In this document: positions 9,498 to 18,156 of the stretch, piece after piece
How positions within the stretch are numbered: the stretch's first letter is position 1
Layout: every line of letters begins with the position of its first letter
Program-made: the position numbers and the translations under genes
The notes under the pieces: generated by a model
What the model was told of the DNA's origin: nothing
What the model saw: the letters and a program-made list of their open reading frames with translations, nothing else
Database searches by the model: none
Source: Marine Group II euryarchaeote MED-G37
GTDB lineage: Archaea; Thermoplasmatota; Poseidoniia; Poseidoniales; Thalassarchaeaceae
Direction of reading: 5' to 3'
Assembly: GCA_002457555.1 (NCBI GenBank)
Contig: NTJQ01000008.1
Coordinates: 1 to 63,519 of the forward strand
DNA length: 63,519 bases

Positions 9498-10697
9498 ATG
9501 GTAGAACACGTCGATGTTTCTCAGCGAGCTGCTGCTATCGAATACGCGATTAGAGATGTTGTCGTTCCAGCCATTGAGTTGGAGAAGCAAGGACACGAAA
9601 TCATTCGCCTCAACATCGGCGACCCGCTTGCCTATGAAGGACTCCCGACTCCTGAACACATGGTCGCCGCGTACAAGGCAGCGTTGGATAATCAAGACAA
9701 TGGATATGGGCCGTCATACGGATTACCGGCACTGCGTCAAGCGATTGCAGCAGCTGAAACCGGCAAAGGTTGGGATTGTTCTGGAGATGATGTATATGTT
9801 ACGCACGGAGTAACGGAAGCCCTGCAAATTATCTTCGCCGCGTTCCTAGAAGAGGGGACAAAAATTCTCGCTCCAGGTCCTCACTATCCACCATACATGG
9901 CTTATCCTCAGATGTTTGGTGCAAATACTATTGAATATCGACTCGATCCAAATGATTGCTGGCGAATCGACCTTGAAGACATCAAAGCCAAGATGGATGA
10001 TAGTGTACGTCTCTTAGTACTCATAAACCCAAATAACCCTACTGGGAATGTTCTAACTTCTTATGAAATAGATTCATTGCTAGAAATTACCAGAGAATAT
10101 CCTAATTGTACAATCGTTGCTGATGAAATATACGATGCACTTGACTTCACAGGTCAACTTTGCTCAATCGCCTCAAGGTCGAAAACGTCACCAGTTATCG
10201 TTCTAAATGGGGTTTCTAAGGTGTACTTTGCTCCGGGTTGGCGCATTGGCTACATGGCTTGGCACGATCCTGAAGGTCGACTTAAGTTCGTTAGAGATGG
10301 AGTTGAGAGACTTTTGAGAAGCCGCTTGTGTGCTTCCACCCCTGCTCAACATGGGTACTTGGCCGGATTAACCGATGAACACGATTGGCTAGAAGGACAT
10401 CGCTCCCTAGTAAAACAAAGACTGGATTATTGTGTAACTAGAATTGCAGAAATAGACGGTTTAGAATGCGAAGCGCCGGGTGGCGCGTTCTACCTCTTTG
10501 TTAGGATAACAGACGAGTCTATCACTTCAGACAAGCAATGGGTTCTAGACCTCCTTCACCAACAACATGTATTGGTAGTGCATGGCTCTGGTTTCTCTCC
10601 AGAATTTGGTTCTGGGCATTTTCGGATGGTATGTTTACCCCCTGTTCAAGTATTATCAACAGCCTTTGACCGAATTGATAAATTCATCAACGGATGA
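9498..10697 (+). CDS. PLP-dependent class I aminotransferase (alanine aminotransferase-like)
   Basis: This 399-residue fold-type I aminotransferase has the usual marks: NIGDPLAYEGLPTPEH near the N-terminus, NPNNPTGNVL, ADEIYDAL, and the PLP-lysine segment VSKVYFAPGWRIGYMAW. The SKVY-APGWR-GYM form is typical of archaeal alanine/aspartate aminotransferases (AlaA/AspC group), which interconvert pyruvate and alanine using glutamate. The gene starts five bases after alaS, so supply of alanine next to alanyl-tRNA synthesis is a reasonable reading, though substrate is not provable here. It ends at 10697, four bases before the next start at 10702, suggesting translational coupling. Confidence 0.88.
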   Translation: MVEHVDVSQRAAAIEYAIRDVVVPAIELEKQGHEIIRLNIGDPLAYEGLPTPEHMVAAYKAALDNQDNGYGPSYGLPALRQAIAAAETGKGWDCSGDDVYVTHGVTEALQIIFAAFLEEGTKILAPGPHYPPYMAYPQMFGANTIEYRLDPNDCWRIDLEDIKAKMDDSVRLLVLINPNNPTGNVLTSYEIDSLLEITREYPNCTIVADEIYDALDFTGQLCSIASRSKTSPVIVLNGVSKVYFAPGWRIGYMAWHDPEGRLKFVRDGVERLLRSRLCASTPAQHGYLAGLTDEHDWLEGHRSLVKQRLDYCVTRIAEIDGLECEAPGGAFYLFVRITDESITSDKQWVLDLLHQQHVLVVHGSGFSPEFGSGHFRMVCLPPVQVLSTAFDRIDKFING

Positions 10698-10701
10698 TAG
10701 C

Positions 10702-11808
10702 ATGGGGTTGTTTGATTTCTTTAATCGAGAAAAATCTCCGTCTGGCCCTAAGTCTAGGCTAAAACAACGATGGTTGTACCTTTCTGATGGCTTGATAAAG
10801 GATAATAATTCAGCAAAAGTAAACCATTATGTTGCTAGATTCTCTACAAATGTATTCGACACATGGTTCTTGGGTTTAGAGCAAAGGCTAGGTCAGAGTT
10901 TAGGTCGTAGATTAGCCCATGCAGCTTTAGAACATCAAGAATATTTCTTGAATAATTCTAGCGTTAGATCTCCATCCAACAGAGATCTAAAATCTTGGTC
11001 ATACAATATTCTAGACTGGCAAACACGGGGCCTGGGTGGGTATAGTAAATTAGACGACGAGGAGGAGATTAGATTGCTTATTGAACATCCAGCTTCTGCC
11101 CCGATATGCTCAGGCTTACTGACTTCAGCATGGGAAAAGGCAACTAGGAAGCGTCATCGTTTTGTTTGGTCTCAGAGTTCTCAAGACGGCCTCATTCTGA
11201 CATTAAACTTAGACCATAAGGACTTACCAAATCCTTCCCAGCAAAATCCAGTATGGCCAAATTCAGATAATGATTCTGTAAATTACGATTTGACCGAAGA
11301 ATCTTGGGAAGATCTTAGGGTGGAATCTTTTGGGATTTGGTCGATAATGAATGAAAGAAAAATGATAGTCCACAGAGACCTTATATTACGATTCGAAGAG
11401 TTCTGTCTGCCATACATAACATCCATTGAATCCGGAAGGCAGGATATAGAATGGCCGCTTGAAGATAGTCAGCGGCGGCTATGGTGGACAGCCGCGGCGG
11501 ATTCAATGAGAAAAGCTCATTTTGATTCAGGTTTTCATATCCTAGTATCAAGGCCCGAAGATTGGATTGGAATAGGGCGTAGAAATCTGTCGATGAATGG
11601 CCTAGGATGTGTGAAATCAGCAGAGGCATTTGATGCCCATGGAGGTGTAAAAATCACTATGGGGAACACGTTTCACCCCGCCCTTTCAGGAGGTGTATTA
11701 TTGGCTTGTTGGGAACGTGCTCATGGAAGACGTGGAAAACTAAAATGTAGTTTTAACAGCGGCTCAGTGGTATTGTTTTTATCCTCCTCGGTTGAAATCG
11801 CCAACTAA
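10702..11808 (+). CDS. Unknown protein with internal duplication
   Basis: A 368-residue protein I do not recognise. ATG at 10702 (MGLFDFFNREK) is chosen over an in-frame start 120 bases upstream, because the upstream extension lies inside the aminotransferase gene. There is no signal peptide or membrane helix, so it should be cytoplasmic; it is rich in Trp and basic residues. Residues about 121-168 and 315-361 resemble each other: both have a short hydrophobic strand, a P-A segment, SG-LL, then a W-E-x-A helix with basic residues, then a hydrophobic strand pair. This suggests two copies of one domain. The gene is the last of an alaS-aminotransferase run and precedes a promoter for the TSP3 protein. 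Confidence 0.7.
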   Translation: MGLFDFFNREKSPSGPKSRLKQRWLYLSDGLIKDNNSAKVNHYVARFSTNVFDTWFLGLEQRLGQSLGRRLAHAALEHQEYFLNNSSVRSPSNRDLKSWSYNILDWQTRGLGGYSKLDDEEEIRLLIEHPASAPICSGLLTSAWEKATRKRHRFVWSQSSQDGLILTLNLDHKDLPNPSQQNPVWPNSDNDSVNYDLTEESWEDLRVESFGIWSIMNERKMIVHRDLILRFEEFCLPYITSIESGRQDIEWPLEDSQRRLWWTAAADSMRKAHFDSGFHILVSRPEDWIGIGRRNLSMNGLGCVKSAEAFDAHGGVKITMGNTFHPALSGGVLLACWERAHGRRGKLKCSFNSGSVVLFLSSSVEIAN

Positions 11809-11834
11809 TGTTTGAGATGCGTTATCGCTGAAAC

Positions 11835-11841
11835 ATTATAT
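11835..11841 (+). promoter_or_regulatory. TATA-like box for the TSP3-repeat gene at 11882
   Basis: ATTATAT lies in the 73-base gap after the previous stop. Its centre is 25 bases before base 11863, the first base of a perfect hairpin, so the predicted transcript begins with that hairpin. The same heptamer occurs 41 bases before the start of the other TSP3 gene (57135-57141). Inferred from spacing only. Confidence 0.45.
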
Positions 11842-11862
11842 TCATGACTTAGGTCAACAGGG

Positions 11863-11880
11863 CAACCCCGTTAGGGGTTG
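11863..11880 (+). promoter_or_regulatory. 5' leader hairpin abutting the GTG start
   Basis: CAACCCC (11863-11869), loop GTTA, GGGGTTG (11874-11880): a perfect 7-bp stem with a 4-base loop. One G separates it from the GTG start at 11882. There is no room for a Shine-Dalgarno site between stem and start, and the 3' strand is itself G-rich. It could stabilise the 5' end or control initiation. The core resembles the hairpin before the gene at 63066. Confidence 0.5.
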
Positions 11881-11881
11881 G

Positions 11882-14800
11882 GTGAATATTTTGGCTTTGA
11901 ATCACAATCAATACGCAGTCGCGGCCGTTGCCGTGACCCTATGCTTAGCAGGGTTCTACACGATAATTGATGCAGGGCTATCTACTACTGAATCTGGCGG
12001 ATTCGACTCCGCAGGTTCGGATGTCATCATCACCGATGATGAAGTCCAGCAGGCAGGTAGGGACTCCGATGGTGACGGCCTCCCAGATAGAATGGAACAG
12101 ACACTATACGGCACGGATGACAATAACCCCGACACGGACGGTGACGGATTAGAAGACGGCTGGGAAGTTGCAAATGGATTGGATCCGTTGGATAGTGGAG
12201 AACCCGATGATCAAGAAATCGAAAACACGAATGCCGATGGAGAGGATGCTGGGGAACAAAACGAAACCTTCCCCGATCCTGACAATGGTCCTTACGGTGA
12301 CCCAGACCGAGATGGCCTGACCAATGAACAGGAAGCAGCCATAGGAACCAATCCTACTGCAAGCGATAGTGACGGTGACGGTCTTAATGACCGGTGGGAA
12401 TCACTCTATACCGAAACAGTACAAACCCCCCAAGGGTCAGTTACTTTACTAGACCCACTTAATCCAAACTGGGGATGTCCTTTGCTTACTCCTCAAGTCG
12501 AGGCTGAAATGCAAATAATCATTGGAACTAGCATATGGAATTCTCTTCCAGTTGGACCAAACGGAGATCATTCTTGTGATTCTGTTCTAGACATCGATAA
12601 GCAAGGCCCTGATTCTCTACCGAATTATCTTGAGGAAATTTACGATACAAATCCACTCGAAGAAGACAGCGATGGTGATTTAATCCCAGACAGAATAGAA
12701 GTCGGTTATGGTTCCCAAGAATTACAAGTTCACTGTGGTGTACCACAATTCGGAACGATACGCTTGGATGCTCCATACACTGAATTAATGAGTGGAATTG
12801 GAGATTTAACTTGGTTCAATGAAGACATGGATGGCGACGGTCGCCTAAATGGACCAGGTGATTGGGATACCGATGGCGATGGGATGCCTGATGGTTTCGA
12901 GTATTGCTACAACATTTTGCTAAACCCTGCAAACTCCACCGACGCTTACGGCGACGGCGATGAAGATGGCTTGAACAATGTCGAAGAATATGAGGTAGCA
13001 TACACTTGGGGGGCTGTCAATTTCACTAGCCCATTAAACGCCGATACCGACCAGGATGGAATGCCTGACGGTTGGGAGTACCATAGTGGCATTCACCCTA
13101 ATGATGGCAGCAATGCGGAGGAAGACCCTGATTTCGACGGCTACGATGCCGATGGAGATGGAGCTATACGCTACACTGATTTGGTAGGAATCTCCACTGT
13201 ACACAACATAGTTGTCGAGCTTGGAGACTTCGTACAGGTCAACAGAACGATACTGTGGGTTAGAACAGTTCAGGACAGCCAATATGTCAACATCCCAGTG
13301 AAAACACCGACAGAAGGCTACGTCTACGCAATCAATGTAGAAGTCGGCCAAGAAGTTACCAGCCGACTTCAAGATCTGGCAATCGTTGTTGAAGACCACG
13401 AGAGATTTACCAACCTTGACGAATACAACGCTAGAGATAGAGACGGTGATGGAATAGTCGATGGGCGCTCTACAGATCCTCTGGTCCAAGACACAGATAA
13501 TGATGGGCTAATCGATGGCATCGAAGTAATCGGCTGGACTATTAGAGTGGTTGAGGTTGGTGTTCGAGACGTCCTCGTCCGTTCGGACCCCGGTGTTTAT
13601 GATACTGATAGAGATGGTTTATCAGACGCCACAGAATATTACGAAACTTTCACTAACGCTACAGATAGAGATACCGATAGCGATGGATTAGAAGACTTCA
13701 CTGAGGCAGTTGACGGATTTATTTGGAATGGTTCAGTGTACTTCACTAACGCCTCTATGTTTGACACCGACAATGATGGATTGAATGACGGAGAAGAGGT
13801 AATTGATGGCCTGGATCAGTATATCACCCATGCAAATAATGCAGATACCGATAATGATGGGCTTTCAGATGGCGGAGAAGTTCTCTATATTCCTCGGCCT
13901 TGGCAATCTGCAACCAATCCTTTGAACAACGATACGGATGACGACGGCCAACCAGATGGTTGGGAAATGCAGGTATTTTCTGTCCAGCATAATACAAATT
14001 CCCACAGTCTCTGGATATCCACTCAGAATTGGTTACCTATTGGTTGTACAAGTATGGTAGAATGCGGACTTGGACCCGGTGGATGGGTTTGGGATAGTTA
14101 TCTCAAGGGGTTCCAAACATCTGGAGATCGTAATGGAGATGGCATTCTTGATCCGAAGTATTTCATTCATGAGATGAATTTGACAGGATTTACAATTCCA
14201 AGTGATGGGAGATGGGCTCTAGACCCGTCTTTTGGCTCGATGGCCGACTCAAATTTTGATATCGATAATGACACGCTTATCAACGCTTTAGAAGCTCCAG
14301 ATAGGTGGGACACCAATCCTGTTGACGATGACACAGATGGAGATTTACTAGCTGATGGTTGGGAAGTATCTGCATCGGAGAGGGCAATCAGTTTAGGGTT
14401 AGTAGACAATAACACCCTTGATGCTCTCGGTGCAAGAGGACCAATGGATCCGAGAATGCCAGATTCAGACTTAGACGGTGTTGATGATGGTTCCGAAGAT
14501 TTCGATGATGATGGTCTGAATCGTTCCCACCTGCTAAATCGATATTGCCCGGGTTGGGATAATCCACAGAATGCTGAATGTCACATCGATCCGACTACCG
14601 ATAAGGGCGAACGTTTCTATGACGATTTGGAGAATTATACAAATTATGAAGAATTCCAAAACAATACCGATCCCGTACTATCCGATACGGATGGTGATGG
14701 ATGGGCAGATGGCTCAGAGGTATATCATCAAGATCACGACAACGATGGAATGTGGTCTGGATGGGAATTCTACTTTGATTTCGACCCATATGATGCCGCA

Positions 14801-14920
14801 GATGCATTTGTTGATTCCGATGGTGATGGATACAACAACAAGTGTGAAAATAAATGGAATACAAATCCAAAAGACCCTACGAGTTTTCCCAGCCAAGGGG
14901 AATTATGTACGAACGACTAG
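11882..14920 (+). CDS. Secreted or N-anchored thrombospondin type 3 repeat protein
   Basis: A 1012-residue protein beginning at GTG. An N-terminal hydrophobic segment (YAVAAVAVTLCLAGFYTII, residues about 10-28) is a signal or anchor. The rest is dominated by calcium-binding TSP3-type repeats, such as DSDGDGLPDRMEQ and DTDGDGLEDGWEVANGLDP, repeated through to near the C-terminus. These acidic DxDxDGxxD loops bind Ca2+ in the known family. A non-repeat stretch near residues 440-520 may be a separate beta domain. There is no C-terminal membrane helix, unlike the other giant proteins here. Only a few Cys are present. It is preceded by a TATA-like box and a leader hairpin. Likely an extracellular adhesive or structural protein; the ligand is unknown. 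Confidence 0.85.
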   Translation: MNILALNHNQYAVAAVAVTLCLAGFYTIIDAGLSTTESGGFDSAGSDVIITDDEVQQAGRDSDGDGLPDRMEQTLYGTDDNNPDTDGDGLEDGWEVANGLDPLDSGEPDDQEIENTNADGEDAGEQNETFPDPDNGPYGDPDRDGLTNEQEAAIGTNPTASDSDGDGLNDRWESLYTETVQTPQGSVTLLDPLNPNWGCPLLTPQVEAEMQIIIGTSIWNSLPVGPNGDHSCDSVLDIDKQGPDSLPNYLEEIYDTNPLEEDSDGDLIPDRIEVGYGSQELQVHCGVPQFGTIRLDAPYTELMSGIGDLTWFNEDMDGDGRLNGPGDWDTDGDGMPDGFEYCYNILLNPANSTDAYGDGDEDGLNNVEEYEVAYTWGAVNFTSPLNADTDQDGMPDGWEYHSGIHPNDGSNAEEDPDFDGYDADGDGAIRYTDLVGISTVHNIVVELGDFVQVNRTILWVRTVQDSQYVNIPVKTPTEGYVYAINVEVGQEVTSRLQDLAIVVEDHERFTNLDEYNARDRDGDGIVDGRSTDPLVQDTDNDGLIDGIEVIGWTIRVVEVGVRDVLVRSDPGVYDTDRDGLSDATEYYETFTNATDRDTDSDGLEDFTEAVDGFIWNGSVYFTNASMFDTDNDGLNDGEEVIDGLDQYITHANNADTDNDGLSDGGEVLYIPRPWQSATNPLNNDTDDDGQPDGWEMQVFSVQHNTNSHSLWISTQNWLPIGCTSMVECGLGPGGWVWDSYLKGFQTSGDRNGDGILDPKYFIHEMNLTGFTIPSDGRWALDPSFGSMADSNFDIDNDTLINALEAPDRWDTNPVDDDTDGDLLADGWEVSASERAISLGLVDNNTLDALGARGPMDPRMPDSDLDGVDDGSEDFDDDGLNRSHLLNRYCPGWDNPQNAECHIDPTTDKGERFYDDLENYTNYEEFQNNTDPVLSDTDGDGWADGSEVYHQDHDNDGMWSGWEFYFDFDPYDAADAFVDSDGDGYNNKCENKWNTNPKDPTSFPSQGELCTND

Positions 14921-14974
14921 TTTTTCCCCTCAGGTTTCATCACATAATGCCCTTTCCGAGGTTTTGGTGAGAAT

Positions 14975-15448
14975 ATGTCCTGGTGGGTAATGCCAACTAC
15001 TGCAGATATCGGATTTCGTGCATTCTCCGATAGTCAAACTGGCATACTTAGGGAATCAGCTCTTGCATTACAGGGAATACAACTTTCTGATAGAGGGGTG
15101 GAATATCTAGACGGCCACATACGCCATGTCGCTGAATGGAGTATGCCGTTTGGTAGTTCAGATATTGAAAGAACTCTCGTTAGGTGGTTGGAGGAGGTTC
15201 TCTTTAATTCCTACGTTGAAGATAAATGGCTGGTAGAATCAGAATTTTCACTTGAAAAAGAATATCTCAGAGCACAAGTTTTGTGGGTTGATTCTAGAGA
15301 TGTAGAGCTAGAAATAGAGGTCAAGGCAGTAACTCTTCACGACCTTGTTGTGAGGCAAGTAGGTGCAGGTGAGGTAATCGATGGGGTTGAGGGAGTACCA
15401 TCGTTTGAAGGACCTGGATGGATGGCACAAGTAGTATTGGACATTTGA
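14975..15448 (+). CDS. Archease, activator of RtcB
   Basis: Archease promotes guanylylation and multiple turnover of the RNA ligase RtcB. The 157-residue protein shows the family start PTTADIGFRAFS, a C-terminal EIEVKAVTLHDLVVR segment matching the conserved E-K-A-V-T-H-V region, and the expected length (about 140-160). The start ATG is at 14975. The gene lies 54 bases after the TSP3 gene and stops five bases short of the convergent permease gene. Having both rtcB and archease in one window, but not in one operon, is consistent with a complete archaeal tRNA-splicing ligation system. Assignment rests on motif and length. Confidence 0.9.
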   Translation: MSWWVMPTTADIGFRAFSDSQTGILRESALALQGIQLSDRGVEYLDGHIRHVAEWSMPFGSSDIERTLVRWLEEVLFNSYVEDKWLVESEFSLEKEYLRAQVLWVDSRDVELEIEVKAVTLHDLVVRQVGAGEVIDGVEGVPSFEGPGWMAQVVLDI

Positions 15449-15453
15449 AGAAA

Positions 15454-16185
15454 TCAATTAGTTGCCTCCCAGATATAGAAAACTCCACTGGCGACAATGC
15501 CGATCATTACACCGTTGTGAATCCATGAGGATTTCAAAGACTTCAACCATCTCTTTCCAACCCTAACTCCTATGATTGCCGAGACGACTAGAACTACGGT
15601 GATTTGTATGTGGGATAGAATTTCTTCTGGTTTAAAATAAAGATAAACAGGAATTCTTGAGAGGTCTACGCATAGAGCGAGAATACTCGCAGTCGCAGCA
15701 TAGGCCATCTTGTCGGGTAGTCTACGAGTTAGGAACATAGCTCGTAGAGCGCCTTGATGACCTGATAAGCCACCCATGAACCCTGAACCGAATCCACCCA
15801 TTCTGTCATTTGCTTCTGGTATTCTATATCCGGTCCAATTTTCTGATAGCGTCACAATTGGTAGAATAATCAAGAATAATCCAATGATTACCAACAAGGG
15901 ATCTTGAGGTACTTCGTTTTGAAGAATGGCTCCTAATACTGCCCCTATTACTAACCAAACACCATAATGTCGGAAAGCAGTAAGGTCTACTGAATCCCAC
16001 ATACTCCAGCATTTTGCGGCGTTATGTGCCCCGTGTACTACTGCAACTACTGCCACCGCTTCATGAGGTGGCATTAAGAGCAATACGAATGGAGTTAGCA
16101 TTGTAGATAGTCCAAAACCTGCTGGTACTGTTAATGAAGCAGCAAAGAAGGCCCCTAATGCCGCGATTATGAGAATTTCATCCAT
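15454..16185 (-). CDS. TauE/SafE family membrane permease
   Basis: A 243-residue membrane protein with about seven to eight hydrophobic helices. It has the family layout of two related halves: PAGFGLSTMLTPFVLLL near the N-terminus and GGLSGHQGALRAMFLTRR in the middle. TauE/SafE proteins export small organic or sulfur anions such as sulfite or sulfoacetate. The substrate here is unknown. The start was set at 16185 (MDEILIIAAL), because AAGGAGGG lies at 16191-16198 on the minus strand, five bases upstream. A longer frame to 16233 adds a poor leader. It converges on archease and follows the GMP reductase gene in the same direction. Confidence 0.82.
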   Translation of the reverse strand: MDEILIIAALGAFFAASLTVPAGFGLSTMLTPFVLLLMPPHEAVAVVAVVHGAHNAAKCWSMWDSVDLTAFRHYGVWLVIGAVLGAILQNEVPQDPLLVIIGLFLIILPIVTLSENWTGYRIPEANDRMGGFGSGFMGGLSGHQGALRAMFLTRRLPDKMAYAATASILALCVDLSRIPVYLYFKPEEILSHIQITVVLVVSAIIGVRVGKRWLKSLKSSWIHNGVMIGIVASGVFYIWEATN

Positions 16186-16248
16186 ATAATCCCTCCTTAT
16201 CAATAGAAAATGTAGGTATTTTCCAATTAACAAACCGTGAGGTATTGA

Positions 16249-17301
16249 TTATTCCTCAACATTAAATCTCTGATAAACCTCATTCGTAGTTTGAGACACA
16301 CGAATGAAGGTGGTACATTTTGGTAAGTCTTTGATACGCCGAGCTCCTACATATGAACACGCAGAGCGAACCCCTCCAAGTATCGCTTGCACAGTAATTT
16401 CTAGGGGTCCTCGGTATGGGACACGAACCTCCTTACCTTCTGGAGCCCGATGCTTGGCAACCTCTCCATAGTGAGTTTCCATCGCCTTTGCACTAGACAT
16501 CCCGTAGAATGACTTGTACTGCTTTCCATTATCTGCCGTAACAAGTTCTCCACCTGATTCATCATGGCCGGCAAACATACCTCCGAGCATTACAAAATCA
16601 GCCCCTGCTGCAAAGGCTTTGGCTACATCACCTGGGCTAGAACAACCACCGTCAGCCATTACGTGGCCGGCCAATCCATGTGCCGCGTCTGCACATTCTG
16701 CAATTGCAGAGAGTTGAGGATAACCCACACCTGCTACTTTGCGAGTTGTACAGACTGAACCTGGTCCAATTCCAACCTTGACAATGTCTGCACCGGCTAG
16801 GATTAACGCTTCAGTCATTTCTCTAGTTGCAACGTTGCCCGCGATAAGTATCGATGATGGAAATGCTTCTCTCACCCGCTTTACGAAATCCAAAAACACT
16901 TCACGATAGCCATTTGCAACATCAATACAAATTAATTTAGTTCCTGAATTAGTTGCCATCTTACGCTTTAGTAAATCGAAAGAATTCTCTGTTGAACCAC
17001 AGGTAACGGCGATGAATTCTGGATTTATCCCCTCACTCCAAGCCTCGGCATACTCTCGGGTAGAGTAGAATTTTTGCATACAAGTCATCATTTGGTGCTT
17101 TTGTAATTCTGCAGCGATGGAGAATAATCCCGTAGTGTCCATATTCGCAGCTACTATTGGCACACCAGTCCAGGTTACATCAGAGTGTCGAAATTTAAAT
17201 TCCCGAACTAAAGTAACGTCTGATCGTGAAACCAGCGTACTGCGTTTTGGTCTAATCAATACATCATCAAAAGTTAGCTTCACATCGTGGTCTACACGCA
17301 T
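16249..17301 (-). CDS. guaC: GMP reductase, E. coli/animal type
   Basis: GMP reductase converts GMP to IMP with NADPH and release of ammonia, feeding guanine back into the adenine pool. The sequence follows E. coli GuaC closely along its length: a [16 protein letters not shown] start, [38 protein letters not shown] with the catalytic Cys184 (Cys186 in E. coli), and [18 protein letters not shown]. There are no CBS domains between core segments, which separates it from IMP dehydrogenase. The start at 17301 ([10 protein letters not shown]) aligns with GuaC; an upstream ATG at 17331 would add ten residues. It is unusual for an archaeon and may be an acquired gene. The tRNA-Glu gene lies upstream on the same strand. 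Confidence 0.93.
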   Translation of the reverse strand: MRVDHDVKLTFDDVLIRPKRSTLVSRSDVTLVREFKFRHSDVTWTGVPIVAANMDTTGLFSIAAELQKHQMMTCMQKFYSTREYAEAWSEGINPEFIAVTCGSTENSFDLLKRKMATNSGTKLICIDVANGYREVFLDFVKRVREAFPSSILIAGNVATREMTEALILAGADIVKVGIGPGSVCTTRKVAGVGYPQLSAIAECADAAHGLAGHVMADGGCSSPGDVAKAFAAGADFVMLGGMFAGHDESGGELVTADNGKQYKSFYGMSSAKAMETHYGEVAKHRAPEGKEVRVPYRGPLEITVQAILGGVRSACSYVGARRIKDLPKCTTFIRVSQTTNEVYQRFNVEE

Positions 17302-17379
17302 CTGAACCTTACTAATCGAACGAAGGCCCATTTAAGACGGTTCTGACCGATTATATCCGTATAAATTCTCTAATATTTT

Positions 17380-17457
17380 TGGTGCTCGTGCCGGGATTTG
17401 AACCCGGGTCGACGGATCGAGAGTCCGTCATGATGGACCGAACTACACTACACGAGC
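17380..17457 (-). tRNA. tRNA-Glu (anticodon CTC)
   Basis: The minus strand folds as a complete cloverleaf: acceptor GCTCGTG pairs with CACGAGC, the D arm is TAGTGTAGTTCGGTCC, the anticodon arm is ACGGA-CTCTCGA-TCCGT giving CTC, and the T arm contains GGTTCAAATCC. The discriminator is A and CCA is encoded (17380-17382). It reads GAG codons. Confidence 0.95.
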
Positions 17458-17520
17458 GAGTAGCATGACGACCGAGACTCTGTATTTGAAAACGATGGAT
17501 AGATATTTTTCGAACACACG

Positions 17521-17540
17521 TTCACTTTCACTTTCACTTT
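17521..17540. repeat. Short tandem repeat (TTCACT)3 upstream of a small operon
   Basis: Three tandem copies of TTCACT, the last followed by TT, lie in the 105-base gap between tRNA-Glu and the 17563 gene, 23 bases before its first ATG. This is the promoter or leader region of the two-gene unit. It could be a protein-binding array, or only a simple repeat. Confidence 0.45.
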
Positions 17541-17562
17541 ACACTCTTCAGTCTTCATTGAT

Positions 17563-17862
17563 ATGCTGACCGACCGACATCAGGCCATGAACCGAAGTCC
17601 AAACAACGACAGCCGAAGAGTCTACAGGAAGCGATCTGAACCAATCCGCATAGTCTCCTTATCTAGTCTAAACAAGACCACTGTTAAGCTAAACGCGAAG
17701 AATTCAGAATTTTTAGTAAACTCCTCTAATGGAAAAGCGATAGATGGTCGTTGGCAACCAATGCCAAGACCCGCCATAGAGGTCAATGTCAGTCCCTCTA
17801 GCTGGAGTGGTTTACATTCCCGGGTTCTAGAATCTAGAAAAATTACCGTGGAGGCTTTCTGA
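17563..17862 (+). CDS. Small basic protein of unknown function
   Basis: A 99-residue basic protein with no recognised domain and no membrane segment. The N-terminal third is Arg/Asn/Ser-rich and probably disordered. The remainder has short hydrophobic strands such as PIRIVSLSSLN and PAIEVNVSPSSW. A second in-frame ATG at 17587 could be the true start. Its stop overlaps the ATG of the next gene (TGATG at 17860-17864), which argues that both are translated and coupled. Because the partner is a winged-helix protein, a DNA-related role is possible but not shown. Confidence 0.5.
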   Translation: MLTDRHQAMNRSPNNDSRRVYRKRSEPIRIVSLSSLNKTTVKLNAKNSEFLVNSSNGKAIDGRWQPMPRPAIEVNVSPSSWSGLHSRVLESRKITVEAF

Positions 17863-18116
17863 TGTCCCGTACACGAAGATTACGAGAAGCTGTGTTGGTA
17901 CTACTTGAGGAAAAAGGCACAGTCAATACAGTAGAGGTATTTGATCATCTAAATGAGAGGTTTCGATGGGGTGCAACCATGAACCAAGTAGGGAATATTC
18001 TTGCTAAAGATCGTCGTTTTACTAAAGTAGGTCATCAAAGGGGACGATTCAGGGGTAGTGTATACACAGTCTGTGTTTGGTCATTATCAACTGAACCGCT
18101 AATTCCAGCAGTTTAG
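17862..18116 (+). CDS. Small winged-helix DNA-binding protein
   Basis: An 84-residue basic protein that reads as a single winged helix-turn-helix. Helix one is RRLREAVLVLLEEKG, helix two is TVEVFDHLNERFRWG, the recognition helix is TMNQVGNILAKDRRF, and the wing is TKVGHQRGRFRGSVYTVCVW. Such stand-alone domains in archaea are usually transcription regulators or nucleic-acid adaptors. Its start overlaps the stop of the preceding gene by one base, so the two are one operon. The (TTCACT)3 repeat upstream could be an autoregulatory site; that is inference. Confidence 0.7.
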   Translation: MSRTRRLREAVLVLLEEKGTVNTVEVFDHLNERFRWGATMNQVGNILAKDRRFTKVGHQRGRFRGSVYTVCVWSLSTEPLIPAV

Positions 18117-18156
18117 CCGTGCAAGGAATGAAGACTGAGAGAGCCTTCCGTAGAGT

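Noticed and set aside
10582-10701. Upstream extension of the 368-residue protein
   Set aside because: It lies within the aminotransferase gene in another frame; the ATG at 10702 right after that gene's stop is a better start.
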